Part shown: piece by piece, positions 20,855 through 31,984 of the stretch
Layout of the letters: the number at the start of each line of letters is the position of its first letter
Position numbering within the stretch: position 1 is the stretch's first letter
Origin: Hermatobates lingyangjiaoensis
Taxonomy: Eukaryota > Arthropoda > Insecta > Hemiptera > Hermatobatidae
Assembly (NCBI GenBank): GCA_026182355.1
Contig: JAPFBL010000235.1
Coordinates: 417,001 to 481,000 of the forward strand
Direction: 5' to 3'
Length of the DNA: 64,000 nucleotides
Notes under the pieces: model-generated
Told to the model about the DNA's origin: nothing
Seen by the model: the letters and a program-made list of their open reading frames with translations, nothing else
The model's database searches: none
Position numbers and translations under genes: made by a program

Positions 20855-21486
20855 TTGACTAATTCAAGTGTATTTAGAGAATGGATCTTTAACGAGTATC
20901 TGACACCGTACAGGCTGGAGACCGACGGTTTAACGAATTCTGTGAGATGTAAAATCAGATTGTCAAACGACTTGTCGAAGTGACTTTTGTCCAAACAGAC
21001 TTTGTCAAAGGACTTTTCCGTTTATACCAAACTTTGTCCTAGGCTAGTGGTCGGCTTACGCCATCACACACGCCTAGCTGAAGAGATCTGAAAGAGCGAA
21101 ACGAAGCAGAGAGAACAAATCATCTCCACTGAAAGTGGGCTTGAAACACAACTTTGGTTGTGAAACCTCTCATTGTTCTCTCTGCTTTGTTTCGATCTTT
21201 CAGATCTATTCAGATAGGCGTGTGTGATGGCGTAAGCCAACCACTAGACTAGGACAAAGTTTGGTATAAACGGAAAAGTCGTTTGGCAAAGTCTGTTTGG
21301 ACAAAAGTCACTTCGACAAGTCGTTTTGACGATTCCACACTTACCAACGGAAGTAGACGTTTAGACTGAATGCGTTTGCTTAAAATCAAATTCATTCACC
21401 TCCTACGTGAATAAATCGAGAGCCAGAAGGTTCTGAACTTACCAGTACCGAGGCGAGTTCATTAACCACTGAGCTGACCTAGCCCC
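20855..21486 (-). mobile_element. tRNA-derived SINE split by a foldback MITE
   Basis: The minus-strand SINE head lies at 21340-21486 (CTCAGTGGTTAATGAACTCG, then TTTATTCACGTAGGAGG) and its body at 20855-20955 (GACCGTCGG-type text, CTCGTTAAAGATCC, ACTTGAATTAG). The two parts are separated by the foldback element at 20961-21331. The insertion therefore postdates the SINE. Confidence 0.8.
20961..21331. mobile_element. Foldback MITE inserted in a SINE
   Basis: A 371-bp near-perfect hairpin. The ends read TGTCAAACGACTTGTCGAAG and the reverse complement CTTCGACAAGTCGTTTTGAC. Arms extend about 165 bp each and the loop is around ACTTTGGTTG. There is no reading frame. Its ends do not match any other element in the window. 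I see no certain target duplication at the SINE junctions. Confidence 0.85.
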
Positions 21487-21497
21487 TGTCGAGTAAT

Positions 21498-21672
21498 GGG
21501 CATTATCTTTACCATCAATTTCTTGTAAATTACCCAATATGAAGTGGATGACTCTTAGTAACGGATTAGACACCAATAAAGTTAGAAGTTAATACAATAT
21601 TATTGCAAAAAAAAACTACCATCTTTCTCAATTTTTTTCTTCATATATTGGCCAGTTTGCATCTCACTTATT
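21498..21672. repeat. Dispersed repeat, partner of 16351-16520
   Basis: Direct copy of 16351-16520 with about ten to fifteen percent differences by eye. It starts 12 bases after the SINE head at 21486. From 21673 to 22330 I see nothing further. Confidence 0.65.
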
Positions 21673-22334
21673 TTCAACGGAAAACAAGAGAGAGTTTTTT
21701 GTTAACGATGGACAAGTCCCTAAACCAGTCCAGGCGTGAGACAACATAGGAAGTAAGACGTTACATGTTTATCATAATGTTACTAACAACTCTTGTAGTA
21801 CTACATAATATTTCATATTATAAAACAATTTTACAACAGTCTTAATGCTACCACTTGATACTAAGTTACTGTTTTGCTCCAACTCTCACATTCAGAGGTT
21901 GAAACTTAGAGTGTTTTAGGGGCGGAATGTGCAATTCATTGTTTATCTAGTACCTATTTTCTTCAGGAGTTTCATTTTTTGTTTAATTTTAGTTCATTTT
22001 ACTTTATAAAATTTAGTTTATTATAATGGCAATTTTCAAATTCTTGCTTGAAGGCTCAAGATATCTTTACGTTCTCTCTAAATATCTATTTTTCAGATGA
22101 AAAATTTAAGAACACTGCCAATATTTGAAACACATTTCTTGAGTACTCAGGATGAATACTCTATTAGATCAGATTGGCGCAGGAACAATTTTTTTTTTTT
22201 TATTTCAAAAAGGGTCCATGAACAACTACTTTTATTAATATCTCCTTAATAAAGGAGCCGAACAAAATCTAGGAAAACAAGTCTAACGAAAGAGATTGGA
22301 ATTCAGTATTTTATATTTGAAGTTAGTGCCCCTA

Positions 22335-22530
22335 GGAGAGGTCGTTCAGGTGTAAAGTTCAGAGACTGTACTACATCGGGTATTGGTTAAAGATCACTAC
22401 TCCAAACACACCTGAGTAAGGCAAAATTTATGATTCTCAATGTAGAATGTTAATTGTGTGGTATCACAAAAGGGTAATGTTTGGTCTGTGGTGTGTTATT
22501 TTATGGGTCTGCCACTCTGACCTAACCTCC
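22335..22530 (+). mobile_element. SINE 3' part, tail type B
   Basis: Text such as GGTTAAAGATCACTACTCC, GTAAGGCAAAATTTATG and TGTGTGGTATCACAAAAGGG matches the second half of 51701-52026 and ends in GACCTAACCTCC, a decayed (AACCT)n tail. A shorter second copy of the tail lies at 22606-22710. Confidence 0.65.
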
Positions 22531-22762
22531 TACTTTATAATTAAATAACTAAGGACAACCCTATAACCTACTATTTAAGACAGATATACCTAATACATAA
22601 GAATAGTAAACCTAATACAACATTGAATGGTATCAAAAGGAGCCCATATTTCTCATGTGTATTTTCTCGTGGGACGGCCACTGCAACATAACCTAAGTGT
22701 CTTCACTAGCCAAGTACTATATAGAAACATTATATAGCTAACTATATAGAAACTATATGGCT

Positions 22763-22922
22763 AACTGTCATACCTTGTACGATGATCATGGAGTCGTTGG
22801 AGCGCTTTCAGACGTTGTCCATCTTCAATCGTAACTCAACTTGTGAGAGTTGCGATTGAAGATGAAGATGATGTCCGAAAGCGCTCCAACGACTCCATGA
22901 TCATCGTACGAGGTATGACGGT
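22763..22922. repeat. Palindromic MITE-like element, type P1
   Basis: Arms 22763-22835 and 22848-22922 are inverted copies. The right end reads CGTACGAGGTATGACGGT, close to the CGAGGTAAGACGGT end of the palindrome at 45718-45909. The loop region also shares ATCTTCAA with that element. No reading frame. DNA from 22923 to 23270 shows nothing. Confidence 0.75.
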
Positions 22923-23557
22923 TTGCCATATTAATAATATAAATCATACTAACCTCAGTAGTAATAATAATATGCATGCATTAAGAATTAATTTTTAGTC
23001 ATTAGAAATAAGTAATTTGATTTTATAAACAAATCGAAAAAAAAATTAATTTCAAAGTTATTTTCTTGTTGCAAAACATGGTTAACAACAAAACTCAACA
23101 ATTGTTTATTATTGTTATGGAAAAAAAATATAAGTTATCAGTATACTTGTAAATATTGTTAATGCTACTAAGAAACACTAATGCGCTATTAATATTACTT
23201 TTCATTCATCAGTTACGTGATATTTAACAAGTTTAGTTGTTTAATGAAAGGAATGTTTATATATGGTTGGTATTACTGAATGAAGGGAAGGCAGGTGTGT
23301 AAAGTGATGCTTGTCGCAGTGTTGCAAAGAAGGGCTGTGATGTTAGGGGAAACGTGGGAGTTAGCACACCTGAAGCACACCTCAATCAATAGGCTCCGTA
23401 CCTCATTCACTTCAAAGTGCAAACAGTCGCCACAATGACACCACCCTCCTTCCACTCACCTAAGCACACATTTCACGCCAACAACTAATTACACAAACAT
23501 AAATATTAATTAGTTATAATTCCTGTTATGGAAGCAAATTTGAAATATATATATATA

Positions 23558-23685
23558 AAGATTTCACATGAACACGTGAAATAACAATCAATGATCAAAC
23601 CACAGTAAGAAATGGGAAAACAAGACTAAGATCTTTCTTGTTGAAAGATCTTAGTCTTGGTTTCCAATTTCTTATGTGGTTTGAT

Positions 23686-23690
<5 letters not shown>
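23558..23690. mobile_element. PLE family A foldback, copy A7, ribozyme truncated
   Basis: Arms 23558-23635 and 23641-23690 meet at AAGATCTTTC-TTGTT-GAAAGATCTT. Only the GAAA side of the hammerhead remains in both arms. (TA)n follows at 23690-23725. Confidence 0.75.
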
Positions 23691-23739
<49 letters not shown>

Positions 23740-23772
23740 ATTTCGTTGAACAGCTGTACCGTATTTCGGTCT

Positions 23773-23804
<32 letters not shown>

Positions 23805-23819
23805 ATATATATATAGGTG

Positions 23820-24000
23820 TGTTCTTAATCGGGGTTCGGTCAATTTTCCAGGATAAAAAATCAAACTCATGTTGCCAACGTTTCGGTTTTATTTAAAACC
23901 TTTTTCATAGGCAGAAGTAAGAATTTTTTAACTAAGAAAATGAAATTTACATTGTTTAAAGGAACAACAATGTTAACCGGACAAAACCTTCGACTAGACT
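23820..24000 (-). mobile_element. PLE family B' terminal repeat
   Basis: The minus strand matches the B' copies at 35246-35735 and 53150-53330: TTTTCCAGGAT..., CCAACGTTTCGG and AAAACCTTTTTCATAGGC. It sits between two (TA)n tracts. Confidence 0.7.
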
Positions 24001-24094
24001 GGTCTATATATAACAGATATAGACTGTTATATATAACAGATATTATTGAATCTGTTATATATATTATATATATATATATATATATAATAAATTC

Positions 24095-24212
24095 AAAACG
24101 AAGGAAACACACAGAAAGACACAGACATAACTAACATCAATATTTCGACTATCGTCGTCATCATGTGAAGAGGGAAAAGTCCCACAGGAAGGCAGGGCGG
24201 TGACCCTGTATA
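24095..24212 (-). mobile_element. PLE family D terminal repeat
   Basis: The minus strand has ATGATGACGACGATAGTCGAAATATT, the family D hammerhead with its first base changed (A for C), plus the CTTCCTGTGGGAC lead and GTGTCTTTCTGTG tail. Confidence 0.7.
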
Positions 24213-24258
24213 TATATATATATATTGATAAAATTATCGACCGTGGAATAGAAAAAAA

Positions 24259-24699
24259 ACTATAGTTTATCGGGACTCGGTTAGTTCTTCAGGTTCAAAT
24301 TAAACTCTCATTGCCAACGTTTCGGTCTTTATTTAAAACCTTTTTCATAGGCAGAAGTATAAATTTTGAAACAGAAAAACTAAGTATTACATTACAAATT
24401 ATTTTACAAAGAAAAGTAGTATGTGGATTTAAACAACAACTGTAGTCAAAAGACTACAGATGACTACACACATACAGTAGTCTGTTACAGACATACAGAC
24501 AGTTACAGACATACACATACAGTTGTTAAAATCCACATACCACTTTTCTTTGTAAAATAATTTGTAATGTAATACTTAGTTTTTCTGTTTCAAAATTTAT
24601 ACTTCAGTCTATGAAAAAGGTTTTCAATAAATACTGAAACTTTGGCAATGAGAGTTCAATTTGAACTTGAAGAACTGACCGAGTCCCGATAAACTATAA
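24259..24699. mobile_element. PLE family B foldback, second copy
   Basis: Arms 24259-24446 and 24520-24699. The loop carries short repeats of TACAGACATACA. Sequence and architecture match 17622-18076. (TA)n follows at 24706-24734. Confidence 0.8.
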
Positions 24700-24704
24700 T
24701 TTTG

Positions 24705-24739
<35 letters not shown>

Positions 24740-25254
24740 TTATTAGTTTACCAAGTCAGTTCAGTTCATCATTGAGTAGAAGATGACCTGCCAGTGCTTA
24801 ATGTTATTATAATTAGTGCAACTGTAGTTTAGTATAGTGGAAAATTTACCATTAAATTAAACTTATTTTATAATTATAATTGTAGAATATAATTATATTT
24901 TTATATTGATAAACTCAAATCAAATGTTACATTTATACTGTATAGAATAAATAATAGATCATACAGTAGTATTTGAAACTGAGATTGAATATTTGTGGTA
25001 GAATAGAATGAACGGCTATTATTGGAAAGGAATAGAATGCAAACTCTTTGGGCAAAGCCAGATTGCAAATAACATTGTTACAAGGAATCAATACAAGAAG
25101 AGGTGAATAACTAGTTAGCGTGGGAGGAAGGTCGCTTTGGTATGCATGACGTGGGGAAAGGCATTTCCCTGGAGGATTGACAGATGGGAGTCACCCATCA
25201 CTTCCATTTCCTAGCGACCCTCGCTACAGCTTCGACGCTAAACGGGAAATTTTA

Positions 25255-25340
25255 CCCTTATTGGTCACACTCTATGCTCATCCAAACATTGTGCTATATA
25301 AAAAAATAACGGTGCTAAGATTATGGCTGTATCAAATCTT
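25255..25340 (+). promoter_or_regulatory. Possible core promoter (CCAAT-like and TATA)
   Basis: A relatively GC-rich block (25015-25290) ends in TTATTGGTCAC (inverted CCAAT) and, 30 bases later, CTATATAAAAAA. No spliceable coding exon is apparent downstream; the first ATG opens a 12-codon frame. It is weaker than the promoter at 39027 and may be chance. Confidence 0.25.
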
Positions 25341-25399
25341 TGTATAGAATTACTGTACTAGATACTAAAGGGAGACATAAGTTAGTAAAGATTTTATTA

Positions 25400-26145
25400 T
25401 ATATAAACGTATTTAAATTTAAAAGATCGTGCCATGAAAACTCACGGTTTTATTACTAGAAATGCATATAACTTTAAAAGATGCTTTTACTTTTGTAATC
25501 CTTTATAAAGCTCTCGTTCTTCCAATTTTAGAGTAAACCTCACTTGTTTTGAATCCACATTACAATCGTTATCAACAGTTACTTCAATCAGTTCATTTAA
25601 AAATAACTTAAAAAGCTATGCTATAAGTCTGGTTATCTTGCAGAATCATTTTTGCTCACAATATAATATTCCTGATCTAATTTCCCGTAGAACCAATTAT
25701 GATATTCTAATTACATTTCTATGAGCAAATCTATTTTTTTTATAGAACACCAAAAATATTTTATGTTCCCAATCAAAAGAAGAACTATTTCTTTAATTCC
25801 CTGATGGCTCGAGTGATGGGTAAGTTCAAAGGTCTGGATAGCGATCCAAACTTTTTCAATTATGATTTAAACTACTTGTAACAAATAATTAAACCTTTCC
25901 TATAAGTATCTACGATTATCCTTTTGCTTGTTTAATTTTATTGTTAATATGTTTAACTATGAGTCCTAGTTTACTTTTTTTTTAGTTTTTTATTGAGGGT
26001 AATTGAGGTATTGACGCACTGTGTCCTAAAAACTATTGTATTTGCTAGTTTAGTTTACATTAATTAATGATTTAATATTATATCCTGTAAATTATAACCA
26101 TGTAAAAGGTCTTTTTTCCGTATGTATGTAAATAAATAAACCTTA
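25400..26145 (+). pseudogene. Jockey-group non-LTR retrotransposon, 3' remnant
   Basis: In shifting frames the plus strand reads LYKALVLPILE (RT thumb), NPHYNRYQQLLQSV (typical WNPYxxxxxxxLExVQ), and finally RRTNYDI, then PKIFYVPNQKKNYFFNSLMA. That is the usual C-terminus with paired arginine- and tyrosine-rich segments and a closing stop near 25881. The 3' tail ends in TATGTAAATAAATAAA at about 26125-26142, a common 3' end of such elements. Many stops; non-functional. Confidence 0.75.
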
Positions 26146-26264
26146 ATCATTGTACTGAACTGGTTATAAATTCTGACCACAAAATTGTGACGCCTCTAAG
26201 AAAACCTCTGTGAAAAAAAAATTTCGTAAACTTTATGAATATTATAAATCACTTGTTATTTAAT

Positions 26265-26330
26265 CGAATCTCTCGGAAAGATAGTTTTATTGAATAATTA
26301 AAACTATTTTTCCGGGAGATTCGAAGTCAC
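26265..26330. repeat. Small hairpin
   Basis: AATCGAATCTCTCGGAAAGATAG faces CTATTTTTCCGGGAGATTCG with a 15-base AT loop. Between 26331 and 28060 I see no gene; 27800-27870 looks like a worn SINE head (GATCACCTCTGGACTG, GGTTTAATACC). Confidence 0.5.
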
Positions 26331-28076
26331 ACTTGAACTGAAACAAAAATCGGAAAAATCGGACACCTGGTGTGGTATACGAGGGGAAGAAATCACGAAA
26401 TACTATACTGACTCTATCAACGTTAGTGTGATATGTTCAAATTACCTTTTGTATTAACGATATGAATTTCTTTGTTCACCAGGGTTGACAACAAGTGGAT
26501 ATGGTTATACTTATTTCCTTGCCTTGCCCTGACTTACTCAGCTGTTTGTTCCCTTTCTTTGCCCTTTTCGTCCTTTTATAACTCTCTTGCCTCTTTTCTC
26601 AATACTACACCCTATGTCCTATTTTAATTGTTTCAGTTTGAGTATAACTGTAACGGAGACTTGATATCTCAGTTAAAAGATCATAGAATCATTTCTGAAT
26701 GTCTTAACGTTGTTTAGACTTAGATATACATTTTAAAAATACATATTCAATGGCATAACACATGATATATATATATTTAGAGAAGTTTTAACCTTATATT
26801 CCAATATTCACCTGATTATATGAGTAACACATGTTTTTCAAATTTGTTGCCTTCATTGGTTTTTAATTTTTCTTATGGTACAAAAATAGTACAAAATAAA
26901 GTAATTTTGTTTTAGGAAAATTGAATTGAAATTAATTTTTTTTTGTAATGTTTTTCAATAATTTAATTTTATCAAAACTAACAAAAAAAATTTTTAAGAG
27001 GTGGAGAGAGAAGGATATTTAGCGTAAGGAACTCTTCTTTTCAGGTGGGATAGGCAAACCTCTTGAAAGTTTTAATGATGAAATTATAATAAACTTGCTC
27101 AGAATGTAAATGAGGCTACTTTATTGGCAAAACTTTGGGTAAAGTTAATACAAACAACGTGCTAAAAGTAATTATCATTAGAAGCAGTTTAATTTCTCTT
27201 TGAGATAAAAGGACGATCTGTACTTCATTCAGTATTAAAAGGAAAAATACAATTAGTGTGAAGAAAGAATGAAGTGTATTTATACAAAATATACTTACTT
27301 TTTGATTATCTGATTCCTCCTGTTGGCTGTTTTGTTGTTTGGTGGCTCGCTGACTTGTAGAGGCGACTTTGACCGTGCAATTTCATTAGGATCGTGTTTA
27401 CATGCTAGGATAGCATAATAATAATTGTTTGAGGGTGACTATAGCACTGCGACTTAAAAACTATTGTCCTTCCACCCTTCAGTACTAAAGTACTCCAGCA
27501 GTTAGGTTCAAAGCCTCCAAGAAGCTCAGCACTTTTGCTGGGTCCAGCGGTCAAAGTTTTTCTATGGTTTTGTTGATTTTTGTAGAACGAAGCATCCACC
27601 TCTGTTCAGCAAGGAGGATAAGGGGTTATTCGCTCTGGATTGGGTCTGGGATAAGAGCAGAGGATTTGGGAAGTTGGAAGGATGTGAAACGACGGTGGTC
27701 AGACCCAGCCTCTTTCGTTTGTTCCTGCATATAGCAGGTTAACAGGCCGAAAGTCAGAGTTAAGTGCTAGAGGCTGTTAGAGGCGCATAATCCCTCCATT
27801 ACTATCCCCAGATAGTCTAGTGACATCGTGATCACCTCTGGACTGCCGATCACGGGTTTAATACCAACTATGGCTCGTGAAGCCAAACTGGAAAACCTGA
27901 GATTGTGAAACCTCCAAGACTATGTAACCCCCACTTCTGAGTAACCTCCGAGTCCTCTCAATGTTGTTAATTCCTTAATAAAGTGATGTACTAGTTAGTA
28001 TTTAGAATATGTATAATAACTTTTTGATAGTGTTTTTTCTTTATTTAATTTATTAATTAGTTACAATCTTATATCC

Positions 28077-28285
28077 CTGAAGATGGTCTATGAAGACTGA
28101 AACGTTAGACAATTCATTGTGTAGTTTTATAGTTTACAATTATAACTTCGATTAATTTTATGGAGTTTAGTAATAAATCATTTGGTGAATTGATGTATAT
28201 ATTACCTGAAGAGTTAAAAACTAAGTTTAGGAAACTTGAAAAAAAACAGAAAAAGGACAAAAATGAAAATCGGCATACTCTTTAA
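28077..28285 (+). mobile_element. PLE terminal repeat with pol N-terminus (family H)
   Basis: At 28077-28106 CTGAAGA, an AGTCT/AGACT-type stem and GAAACGTTAG form a hammerhead-like site. About 50 bases on, an open frame reads FGELMYILPEELKTKFRKLE then KKQKKDKNENRHTL and a stop. It matches the N-terminal leader of PLE proteins (ELxxLxxLxRKLEK) and the copies at 41962-42101 and 62581-62745. It ends near (CA)n/(TA)n at 28288. Confidence 0.65.
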
Positions 28286-28289
28286 TAAA

Positions 28290-28354
<65 letters not shown>

Positions 28355-28357
<3 letters not shown>

Positions 28358-28647
28358 TCTATTGCCTTGTGGATCTGTAGTCTACTGTAGTCATTTATCT
28401 GTTTGATGATTCTCGTGTTTTCTCTTAGGTTCTCTCAGGTCAGCTCTGTATTGTGTGCGTCCAAAGTATGCTTTTTTATGGCTCCACTTTGCAAGTGCAT
28501 TGTTAGGCGTCTTGATAATGTTGTCCTCGTCATTCCGATGTATTTGGCATTAGCCAGGAGCTCACACTCTCCTTTCGTACATTTATACATTAAATACAAA
28601 ATGAATTTAATTGTTTTTTTATTTCTCTTGAAACAAAAAAAAACCAT
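28355..28647 (-). pseudogene. PLE GIY-YIG endonuclease, broken copy
   Basis: The minus strand has KCTKGECELLANAKYIGMTR and TLSRRLTMHLQSGAIKKHT, the core of the same endonuclease type as 42345-42653 (CxxxxCELL, YIG, RRLTMH). An in-frame stop after NTELT is followed by more matching text (RIIKQINDYSRLQIHKAI, ahead of a (TA)n break at 28353). The CELL motif, RRLTMH and HT spacing mark it as a subtype distinct from 9646-10047. Confidence 0.75.
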
Positions 28648-28679
28648 TATAACAGAGATAACATAATATTTTTAAACTT

Positions 28680-29540
28680 CCTGAAATAAATAGGTTTAGA
28701 TTATGTAGATTAGAAGGCCGGAGATTATGTGTTATCCAATATAAGGTATACATCCTTCCTGAGAGAAAGCAGATAAGCATATCACTCTATTATGATAAGA
28801 ATCGTAACGAATTAAGTCTTTATCAAAATTAATTATATCTCATATGTAGTGAAACTAATATGCGTATTTTATTTGAAACAACTTCTTCCTCATATGAAAC
28901 AAACATTCCTTAAATAAGAGGAACAAATGCCGTAAGTCTTAAAAGAAACTAGACTGAATAATAACTCTTTATTACTGATGTATTTTAATGCCACAGAACT
29001 AATTAATAATGAAACATCCGAAATTAAACTAAAATGAAATTAATTTAAAATTTGCTTGTTAGGAAAATATAAGACTGATAGGTTAATGTCATAATCTAAA
29101 CAAATGTCAAATGCCAATTTATATTTTACATTTTTTTTTTTAAATTTCGAAAATAATGGTTCATAAAGATGAATTCTTTGAATCAAGGCTATAATCGCCC
29201 ACATCTTTTCAGTTGTGAAAAAATTTATAAAAAATTATAAAGTCATTTGTTTTTAAAATATTTCAATCTGATTATTTAGAATACACATATTTTGTCAACT
29301 ATGATTTTTAAACATTTTAAACGTCATTCACATAGATATCTGTAATACATAGTTAAGGATATAGATTTTTCCATTAGTAGCACGCATACTAAGATGCAGT
29401 ATGCTAAAGTAATCGAAAACTGTGATAGAAATGGAATAATTCTAAAAATATTGCATATGACTTCATTCGCACGTGTACAATAAATAAATAAAGCATATAT
29501 TTCAAAGTAGTTTGGTTCATGCCAATTTTACCTCTTATAA
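28680..29540. other. AT-rich stretch without recognised features
   Basis: No gene, foldback or array recognised. Confidence 0.5.
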
Positions 29541-29555
29541 TAACACTTCAATTGC

Positions 29556-30000
29556 CAAAGTCATCTTGTACACACAGGGGGTTTTTTTTTATTATTTATA
29601 CCGATTCTCTCGCGGGTGATAACGTCAGACGTTTACCAACTTTTTGTTTCATCTGTGACTCTACAGATTCTACATTGTGAGTCCTACATTTTGCCTAACT
29701 CAAGTTCATTTCTTGTAGGGTTCTTTAACGAGTACCTGACATCGAATAGGCTCGGGTCTTATGGCTTAACGTCTTCAAGTAGGAACGACGTACTCAGATT
29801 TATTCACCTCCCACGTGAATAAATCGAGGGCCAGGTGGGGATAGAATCCCGAACTACCAGCCCAGAGTCGAGTACGTTAACCACTTAGCTAACCTGGCCC
29901 TTATACACAGGGTTTTATTAGATCACTAAAAATTTGCATCTTAGTTCTTGGATGGGTGACAACAACGTGGGGTTGGCACCTCTTGCAGTGTTGCTCATCA
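29556..30000 (+). repeat. 5S rRNA-like unit 1, split by a SINE
   Basis: AAAGTCATCTTGTACACACAGGG (29556-29579) and, after the SINE, TTTTATTAGATCACTAAAAA, TTCTTGGATGGGTGACAACA and TTGCAGTGTTGCTCA follow the order of 5S rRNA (CCTGAA, TCCGATCACCGAAGTTAAGC, CTTGGATGGGTGACC, GGGTGCTGT). The internal promoter region is only partly kept. Confidence 0.7.
29580..29901 (-). mobile_element. Full-length tRNA-derived SINE, tail type A
   Basis: On the minus strand the head GGCCAGGTTAGCTAAGTGG starts at 29900. It is followed by a B-box-like GGGATTCTATCC, the TTTATTCACGTGGGAGG block, GACGTTAAGCCATAAGACCC, CTCGTTAAAGAACCC, TTAGGCAAAATGTAGG, AACGTCTGACGTTATCACCC and an A-rich tail at 29580-29592. It is flanked by an imperfect 11-bp target duplication: TACACACAGGG at 29569-29579 and TATACACAGGG at 29902-29912. 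It sits inside 5S-like unit 1. Confidence 0.85.
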
Positions 30001-30018
30001 ATGTTTCATGGCTGTTGA

Positions 30019-30405
30019 AAAAGTCATCTTTTCATAGAACGCTGGGTTCTATTAGACCACTAAAGTTAAGCAAAATTGGGCATAGTTAGTTTTTGGATAG
30101 GTGACAACACGTGGGGTTGGCACCTCTTGCAGTGTTACTCACCAATAGTGTTGAAAAAGTCATCTTGTATACATAGGGTTCTATTAGATCACTAAGGTTA
30201 AGCAACATTGGACATACTTATTTCTTGGATTGGTGACAACACGTGGGGTTGGTACCTCTTGCAGTGTTACTCACCAATAGTAAGTCATCTTGTATACATA
30301 GGGTTCCATTAGATCACTAAGGTTAAGCAACATTGGACATACTTATTTCTTGGATTGGTGACAACTCGTGGGGTTGGTACCTCTTGCAGTAGGGCTCACC
30401 AGTGG
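30019..30405 (+). repeat. Tandem 5S rRNA-like units 2-4
   Basis: Three further units begin at about 30019, 30154 and 30282, each roughly 125-135 bp. All share AAGTCATCTT, GGGTTCTATTAGAYCACTAA, GGTTAAGCAA(C), TTCTTGGATTGGTGACAAC and GTGGGGTTGGYACCTCTTGC. The underlined order is that of 5S rRNA helices, but substitutions are too many for a working gene. Units 3 and 4 are nearly identical, so local amplification followed the decay. Confidence 0.75.
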
Positions 30406-31365
30406 TTTGTGGGTCTTGAATTACTAATTTAAATAATTCAGTATAAAATGTCACTCCTGTATATGGAGCAAGTGTCGTAAAATCATATGATTGTGGTGTT
30501 CAAAAATTGAAAGAAAGGCCAAAATATGATATTATATAAAAGAGAAATGACACATAATCTATTTTATCCAAAAAAAAAAAAGGTGAGAAGTTCAAGGTTT
30601 TTCCAATATAAATGAATTCTTCTTTGCACAATCACTATAATTACGAAATTCCTTGTTGTTCAGTTTACGTGAAACAGTGAAAGAACCTAAAAACCAAGGT
30701 CGGAGATGTGAATGGGACGTTTCCTAATTTTGATGACTTCAGGCGTTACTTTTCACAGGGATTCAATCTTTAGGGAAACTCGTGTGAACCCACTTTGCCT
30801 TTTAAATCCTAGCCAGAAAAACGATATCCTATAGCCTTGACAACAAGTAGATTACTCAATATGTTTACATTACTGAACTGCTGGAGAAATTCAATTAAAA
30901 ACCGCTAATCTACCATCAAATAATCTGACTTCTTAAGATGAACACTTTTTTTTGCATTATTTTTCGTCAGTACACCCATTGATAAAATAACTAACCATCA
31001 TTCTTACTCTATAACTATACTCCTCCTAAATAATCCGCCAGTACTTTACCATTTCTCAGGAATACTAAAAAAAACATTGCATATTTTTATTTTCAAAGCC
31101 CTAAGATTAAATTATTATATTCTTAAGATCCTATTATATGATTGTATTATTAAGATTCTATTAAATTAGAAGCTAATTAATAACTAAATTTACTTTTTAG
31201 TTATGTTGATTTTTTCCCTGTTTTGTCTAAATTATTTTATAACAATCAACGGAGTTATCATATTGTAAATATTTTTCATATATAGTTTAGTCACTCTCCC
31301 ATTGCTTAGCTTAAGGCTTTTAAAACTAAAAATTAGAGACTGTGAATGTGTGTTTCTTATAAGTC
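30406..31365. other. AT-rich stretch without recognised features
   Basis: No supported feature. Confidence 0.45.
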
Positions 31366-31377
31366 CTCTGTTTTATA

Positions 31378-31460
31378 GTTCTATGAAAAAGGTTTTAAAT
31401 AAATAACGAAACGTTGGCAATAAGAGTTTGATTTTAAACTGAAGAATTAACAGAAAATCA
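31378..31460 (+). mobile_element. PLE family B fragment
   Basis: CTATGAAAAAGGTTTTAAAT, AACGAAACGTTGGCAATAAG and CTGAAGAATTAACAG match family B. Short solo piece. Confidence 0.6.
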
Positions 31461-31568
31461 CTACTGTATTTCGATGGCCTCTTCATCAGAAAGATTAATG
31501 TGAGTGTTTCGAAGAGAGGAACGACTATATATATATATATAAAATGAAAGGTCCGTGTGGACAATAAA

Positions 31569-31676
31569 CACTTTAACACAGAGAAAAGAACACAGAAAGA
31601 CACTACAGAACTCACTTCGATATTTTGAAGTGAGTTCTGTAGTGTCTTTCTGTGTTCTTTTCTCTGTGTTAAAGTG
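31569..31676. mobile_element. PLE family D hairpin with junction at cleavage site
   Basis: Arms 31569-31618 and 31627-31676 are perfect or nearly so. The 8-base loop GATATTTT is the ribozyme core end of the minus copy (AAAATATC). The right arm starts exactly with GAAGTGAG, the sequence that follows the predicted cleavage point (AUC^GAAGUG) in family D copies. A plus family D copy with CGATGACGACGGATGTCGAAATATC follows at 31785-31890. Confidence 0.8.
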
Positions 31677-31784
31677 TATATATATATATATATGCGTTTA
31701 AAAATATATTATATATTATATAGCTTCTTATTATATATTATGAGTAGTATATATATAATGTATATATGAGTAATGAGTAGCAGT

Positions 31785-31890
31785 TTGCTTCTCAATGCGA
31801 GTACTTCACACTTCTTCCCGATGACGACGGATGTCGAAATATCGAAGTGAGTTCTGAAGTAAATTTCTGTGTTCTTTCTTATTTGTTAAA
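31785..31890 (+). mobile_element. PLE family D terminal repeat
   Basis: Contains CACACTTCTTCC, CGATGACGACGGATGTCGAAAT ATCGAAGTGAG. The first ribozyme box has C for T (CCGATGA). (TA)n follows at 31893-31924. Confidence 0.65.
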
Positions 31891-31891
31891 G

Positions 31892-31927
<36 letters not shown>

Positions 31928-31984
31928 TATAATGAACTAAATGAACTAATGAACTAAATGGTCCAGTGGACTTTAAAATAAAAT

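Noticed and set aside
23638..24134. Open frames rich in Y and I repeats
   Set aside because: They are created by (TA)n read as IYIY and are common next to every microsatellite here.
30154..30280. A functional 5S rRNA gene
   Set aside because: Too many substitutions in conserved helices and in the internal promoter, and no T-run terminator follows.
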